Positions 46,001-48,201 of a stretch of DNA of 48,201 bases are shown in pieces. A model generated the notes under the pieces. The model saw only the letters and a list, made by a program, of their open reading frames with translations, was not told the DNA's origin and did not search any database. The stretch is taken from contig NZHD01000069.1 in assembly GCA_002691205.1 (NCBI GenBank), positions 1 through 48,201 of the forward strand, in the 5' to 3' direction. The translations under genes and the position numbers were made by a program. Source of the stretch: Deltaproteobacteria bacterium (GTDB lineage: Bacteria > Myxococcota_A > UBA9160 > UBA4427). Position 1 is the first letter of the stretch; each line of letters starts with the position of its first letter.

Positions 46001-46048
46001 AAGTGCAAGAAAAACAAGAACGGCTCCCCCAATAAATAAACGCCGCAA
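43019..46048 (-). CDS. AsmA-family protein
   Basis: The 1009-residue protein has an N-terminal membrane anchor (FIGGAVLVFLALFLFSRWL). The AsmA N-terminal segment follows (ILTARLSEVSGFTVQLSQPLDFEWLPAPGLVVNGLSLVNP). A long periplasmic beta-rich body lies behind it, with the AsmA C-terminal domain (about 800-950, LSRGGQQPMNCLILALKSEKGV) at the end. Proteins of this family carry phospholipids between inner and outer membranes. Length fits the larger AsmA members. The start is TTG with AAGGAGA seven bases upstream. It is convergent with the MBL gene and divergent from the MFS gene. Confidence 0.85.
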   Translation of the reverse strand: MRRLFIGGAVLVFLALFLFSRWLGSALDSGQIERILTARLSEVSGFTVQLSQPLDFEWLPAPGLVVNGLSLVNPSFDSKTSLVSVEQLRIRIDLLGSLFQRQVVLGELALSRVNVFLIRDAKGQGNWSLEPVNPVPAAEDSTQEGDSDLLGRVADLKVDFLSLQYRDEITAREVKLDLKSLYVSRPEGKAPGQANLKGDLNGHPLLIQGTYSLPETTQASQGGSPSAGLKVAFTGSFSGKALQGDLKGFTGLPSDFSKTSLEVTLKSDEPAFLAQEVGEPEAEKWAKEAGAVDFAGQLVGRGPDGLSLKAGRLELGSDKNLSLSMSGDIEDLINGAGVESQIAVETHGVNRIFALMGVELPPVGNVSAKASLRGTLTVPKLEDIEVEAVLKTGVKLGMKGELKYENSETNATLALSLVSKRIEPIVSALEETPGGLGKNVSSILSMTRERALAHRVLALGPVAVTATVRGSADGWGLVNLKGEAGPEKNQFIRVSGKAPEIWPAPRGLDFRLESRIENSNSSAKEVASPFDQFEAVELSGTWRGQSGNEAGIEDIVLKLNGVDGTSLVAQGSARLKGSQFVGTQGQITLEAKSLDVFDGVAGRALPAWAPVRVASRFEGDSVSLSLKDLSLELGKTQLTGSGGWLYAQKIPLFKVRLHTNRFDLVDTALAIREEGKAKVKGSGTQGQSATSDPPLDFGWLQTTQADFEFTADQVILGKGWMGEKFQLSLDWAKGVLNGPRLDLTWEGGGAQALGRLDAAGQVPSFAMGLSTKGMDVSAMAGWFGQAHAISGRAEWAMDLKTSGSSKKELLAGLDGGALLYVQHGSVLDRYADALQLGLGSLSRGGQQPMNCLILALKSEKGVVHTEGLLWDTPIKLVRGVGVANLKTDHLDLLLRPHLKRAIATSITAAIRIEGPIENLSVRPEPFQTATDLARGLIGRTLRAVRAVSPQVANVVVGVGSTTDSMMASTGLNAPSVLSFLAKPETCESVLARPSVAELRGFKPSPTSLK

Positions 46049-46169
46049 CTCTATTTCTCCTTATCTTGAACCCGTAATCTGTTCAAAGCACCTCTTGCCG
46101 GCTTCCAATGTAGCGAAACCAAAACGAACCAAGAAAATTTTTTAAATCTTGATGATAGAGGGACCTTCG

Positions 46170-47486
46170 ATGATGACTTCACCGGCTTCACCTCGCTACG
46201 CGCGATATGTCCTCGGACTCCTCACGGCCGTCTACATCGTCAACTACATCGACCGAAACCTATTGGCCATCTTGTTGCAATCTATCAAAGAGGACTTGGA
46301 ACTCAGTGACAGCCAGCTCGGACTTCTCTCCGGGACTGCCTTTGGTCTATTTTACGCCACACTCGGCGTCCCCATCGCTCGTCTGGCCGACCTTTATTCC
46401 CGCAAATGGGTCGTCGTCACCTCGCTCACCCTTTGGAGCGGAATGACTGCACTCTGTGGGACGGCCGCCAGCTTCACGTCCCTTCTCTTTTATCGCGTCG
46501 GCGTGGGTGTCGGAGAGGCCGGAGGCAGTCCTCCATCACACTCAATCATCTCAGACTTATTTCCTCCGGAAAGAAGAGGGACTGCGCTCGGGATCTTTTC
46601 CCTCGGTGTCCCGATTGGCATTCTCATTGGTCTCATGGCCGGTGGGTGGCTCGATGAAACATTGGGATGGCGAATGGCGTTCTTCGTCGTCGGCTTACCG
46701 GGGCTGATTCTCTCCCTCATCGTCACATTCACGCTGCGAGAACCCACACGAGGTGCCATCGAGGGTGTTCAAGCCGGCGAGGTCTCCTACAACGCCCGTG
46801 AGGTTTTTATCTACCTTTTCCGACTTAGAAGTTTTCGGCATACGGCCATTGCCTCCGCGCTCTATGCTTTCGTCGGGTACACCTCGGTCATCTGGACTCC
46901 TTCCTTCCTAATCCGGTCCTATGGCATGGAAAGCGGCCCCATAGGAACAGCTCTCTCGCTCATTATGGGGATTGGCGGTGCCTTCGGTGTGTACTTTGGA
47001 GGGTCACTCTCCGACCGGTGGGCCAAACGCAATCCGCGAGGTCGACTCTATCTTCCCTCACTGGCCATGCTGGCTTCCCTCCCCTTTTCGGTTGCCATGT
47101 ATCTCGTCGACAGCCCTGAAGCCACTCTCGCCCTTCTCTTGCCCCCGTCTATCTTTGGACTCATGTATCAAGGACCTGCCTTTGCAATCACCCAATCACT
47201 CGCCACACCCCGTATGAGAAGCACCGCAGCCGCGGTGCTGCTCTTCGTGATTAATATTATCGGACTGGCCTGCGGGCCTGCGCTCACAGGAATCCTCAGT
47301 GATCAACTCGAACCTCGCTTTGGCTCCGAATCCCTCCGCTACGCCATGATGACCGTATCACTTCTTTTCATCTGGGCCGCCTACCACTTCTGGACCGCTA
47401 GCCGAACGATCGAAGCGGATCTGCTTTTCGCCCAAAAGACGATGCATCAAGAGAGTGAAACGACTTCTTCCACCGAGACCGTTTAA
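46170..47486 (+). CDS. Spinster-type MFS transporter
   Basis: The 438-residue protein has about 12 membrane helices and the Spinster subgroup pattern VYIVNYIDRNLLAILLQSIKEDLELSDSQLGLL, with the MFS motif A region RLADLYSRKW after helix 2. Spinster proteins move lipids, steroids or related organic solutes; the substrate here is unknown. GAGGGA sits six bases before the ATG at 46170; the TTG and ATG just upstream lack a good binding site. The neighbours (AsmA, beta-barrel) are also envelope proteins. Confidence 0.88.
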   Translation: MMTSPASPRYARYVLGLLTAVYIVNYIDRNLLAILLQSIKEDLELSDSQLGLLSGTAFGLFYATLGVPIARLADLYSRKWVVVTSLTLWSGMTALCGTAASFTSLLFYRVGVGVGEAGGSPPSHSIISDLFPPERRGTALGIFSLGVPIGILIGLMAGGWLDETLGWRMAFFVVGLPGLILSLIVTFTLREPTRGAIEGVQAGEVSYNAREVFIYLFRLRSFRHTAIASALYAFVGYTSVIWTPSFLIRSYGMESGPIGTALSLIMGIGGAFGVYFGGSLSDRWAKRNPRGRLYLPSLAMLASLPFSVAMYLVDSPEATLALLLPPSIFGLMYQGPAFAITQSLATPRMRSTAAAVLLFVINIIGLACGPALTGILSDQLEPRFGSESLRYAMMTVSLLFIWAAYHFWTASRTIEADLLFAQKTMHQESETTSSTETV

Positions 47487-47574
47487 ACGCATCTCGATAA
47501 AGGAGCTACACTGGAGGTTCTTGAGAGCTCAGGTAGGCGTCCACCCAAAATGAAGCATCGATGAGGAGACCAGC

Positions 47575-48183
47575 ATGATTCCATCCGCTCGCATCAGATT
47601 CATTGGCGTATTGACCGCACTTACTTTCTGGATGCCCGCCATCGCCCCATCTGCCGAGGAAGACGATAGCTGGGCGGGATATGGATCGATCAGCGTAGGC
47701 GGCATCTGGCCCTCTCTCGACGTCTCTCGTACCGGCCAAGACGCCATGTACTTCGGGACTGAAGTCGCGGCTTCAGTAGGCCTTGAAATGACTTGGCTGC
47801 GCTGGGATGTGGCTGAGATTGCATACAACTGGGCTGATTCAAACGTCGACGGGATCAAGGGCTCCACCTCTCTGCTGAGCCTCGGGACGGGATTCCGCGT
47901 AGGCCCATTTCGCAAGGGCTATCGCTTCTACCCCTATGCAAGCCTAGGCTTCGCGGGAGCTCGGATGGAAACTCAGGGCACAGGAGCGTTTACCGAATAC
48001 TCAAACTGGGGATTTGAATGGAACGTCGGTTTCGGCGCCGAGGCCCGAATCACGGACCGATTTAGAGCCGGCCTCCGCTACCGCTATCGATCCGCCTCAT
48101 CAAAGGCTGTCCCCGAATTCAGTCGTGGAGTCGTGACCGCCGATATCGATATTCATTCGCTAAGTATCGAGCTGGTGTACTAA
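47575..48183 (+). CDS. Predicted outer-membrane beta-barrel protein
   Basis: The 202-residue precursor has a signal peptide (IRFIGVLTALTFWMPAIAPSA). An eight-strand-like barrel follows, with alternating hydrophobic and polar residues (YGSISVGGIW, SLLSLGTGFRVGPF, YPYASLGFAGARM) and the C-terminal aromatic VY typical of outer-membrane proteins. It belongs to the broad OmpW/OmpA-like small-barrel group; the exact family is not clear. GAGGAGA lies about six bases before the ATG. The window ends 18 bases after its stop. Confidence 0.75.
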   Translation: MIPSARIRFIGVLTALTFWMPAIAPSAEEDDSWAGYGSISVGGIWPSLDVSRTGQDAMYFGTEVAASVGLEMTWLRWDVAEIAYNWADSNVDGIKGSTSLLSLGTGFRVGPFRKGYRFYPYASLGFAGARMETQGTGAFTEYSNWGFEWNVGFGAEARITDRFRAGLRYRYRSASSKAVPEFSRGVVTADIDIHSLSIELVY

Positions 48184-48201
48184 GAGCCTCAGCCAAAGGG
48201 A

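Noticed and set aside
47529..47915. Minus-strand frame opposite the beta-barrel gene
   Set aside because: Its product lacks any protein-like pattern and it is antisense to a gene with signal peptide and good ribosome binding site.

Overview
The window is a gene-dense stretch of a Gram-negative bacterial chromosome. I see 37 protein genes, no RNA genes that I can name, no CRISPR array, no insertion sequence and no phage genes. Outer-membrane biology is prominent: a TonB-dependent receptor, a complete TonB/ExbB/ExbD operon, a predicted beta-barrel, two AsmA-like proteins and lipoproteins. Catabolic families for lipophilic compounds are also common: an acyl-CoA ligase, an FAD steroid-dehydrogenase-like flavoprotein, DUF1214, a GST, a VOC protein, an LLM-class oxidoreductase and a Spinster-type MFS carrier. 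This suggests an uncultured proteobacterial or deltaproteobacterial-type (Myxococcota/Binatota-like) heterotroph, but the sequence alone does not fix the lineage. Several genes seem to start at TTG with a good ribosome binding site.

Layout. 1-5.2 kb: a degenerate alkyl-sulfatase-like MBL protein, an HdeD-type membrane protein, a DUF3313-like lipoprotein, and a translationally coupled pair of an ATP-grasp enzyme and a secreted protein. 5.3-11.1 kb: a small AsmA-like protein, a hybrid histidine kinase, a tiny secreted protein, an RNase Z-like MBL hydrolase and an LLM oxidoreductase. 11.5-19.5 kb: VOC, GST, an isolated bioA, and a TetR gene divergent from acyl-CoA ligase, flavoprotein and DUF1214 genes; this last set looks like one regulated catabolic unit. 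19.7-22.2 kb: tupABC, a tungstate ABC importer. 22.4-28.3 kb: an orphan GspE/PilB ATPase overlapping a Ycf46-like AAA ATPase, then on the other strand a HelD/UvrD-like helicase and YjbQ.

28.5-32.7 kb holds the most unusual block. It is a three-gene operon of a zinc-ribbon MotA/TolQ/ExbB-type channel protein and two unequal ExbD-like subunits, only one of which keeps the membrane aspartate. It is divergent from a membrane-anchored PEGA protein that carries an EF-hand-like loop. I do not recognise this as a described system.

32.7-42.0 kb: a TonB-dependent receptor, a small M41-like protein with a broken HExxH motif, a 487-base non-coding region with strong inverted repeats and a terminator-like hairpin, and then the six-gene operon DUF3450-ttpC-exbB-exbD-tonB-TPR, which matches the known TonB2/TtpC type. 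That operon can energise receptors such as the one beside it. 42.0-48.2 kb: an MBL hydrolase with a HxNxDH motif, a large AsmA protein, a Spinster MFS transporter and a predicted outer-membrane beta-barrel.
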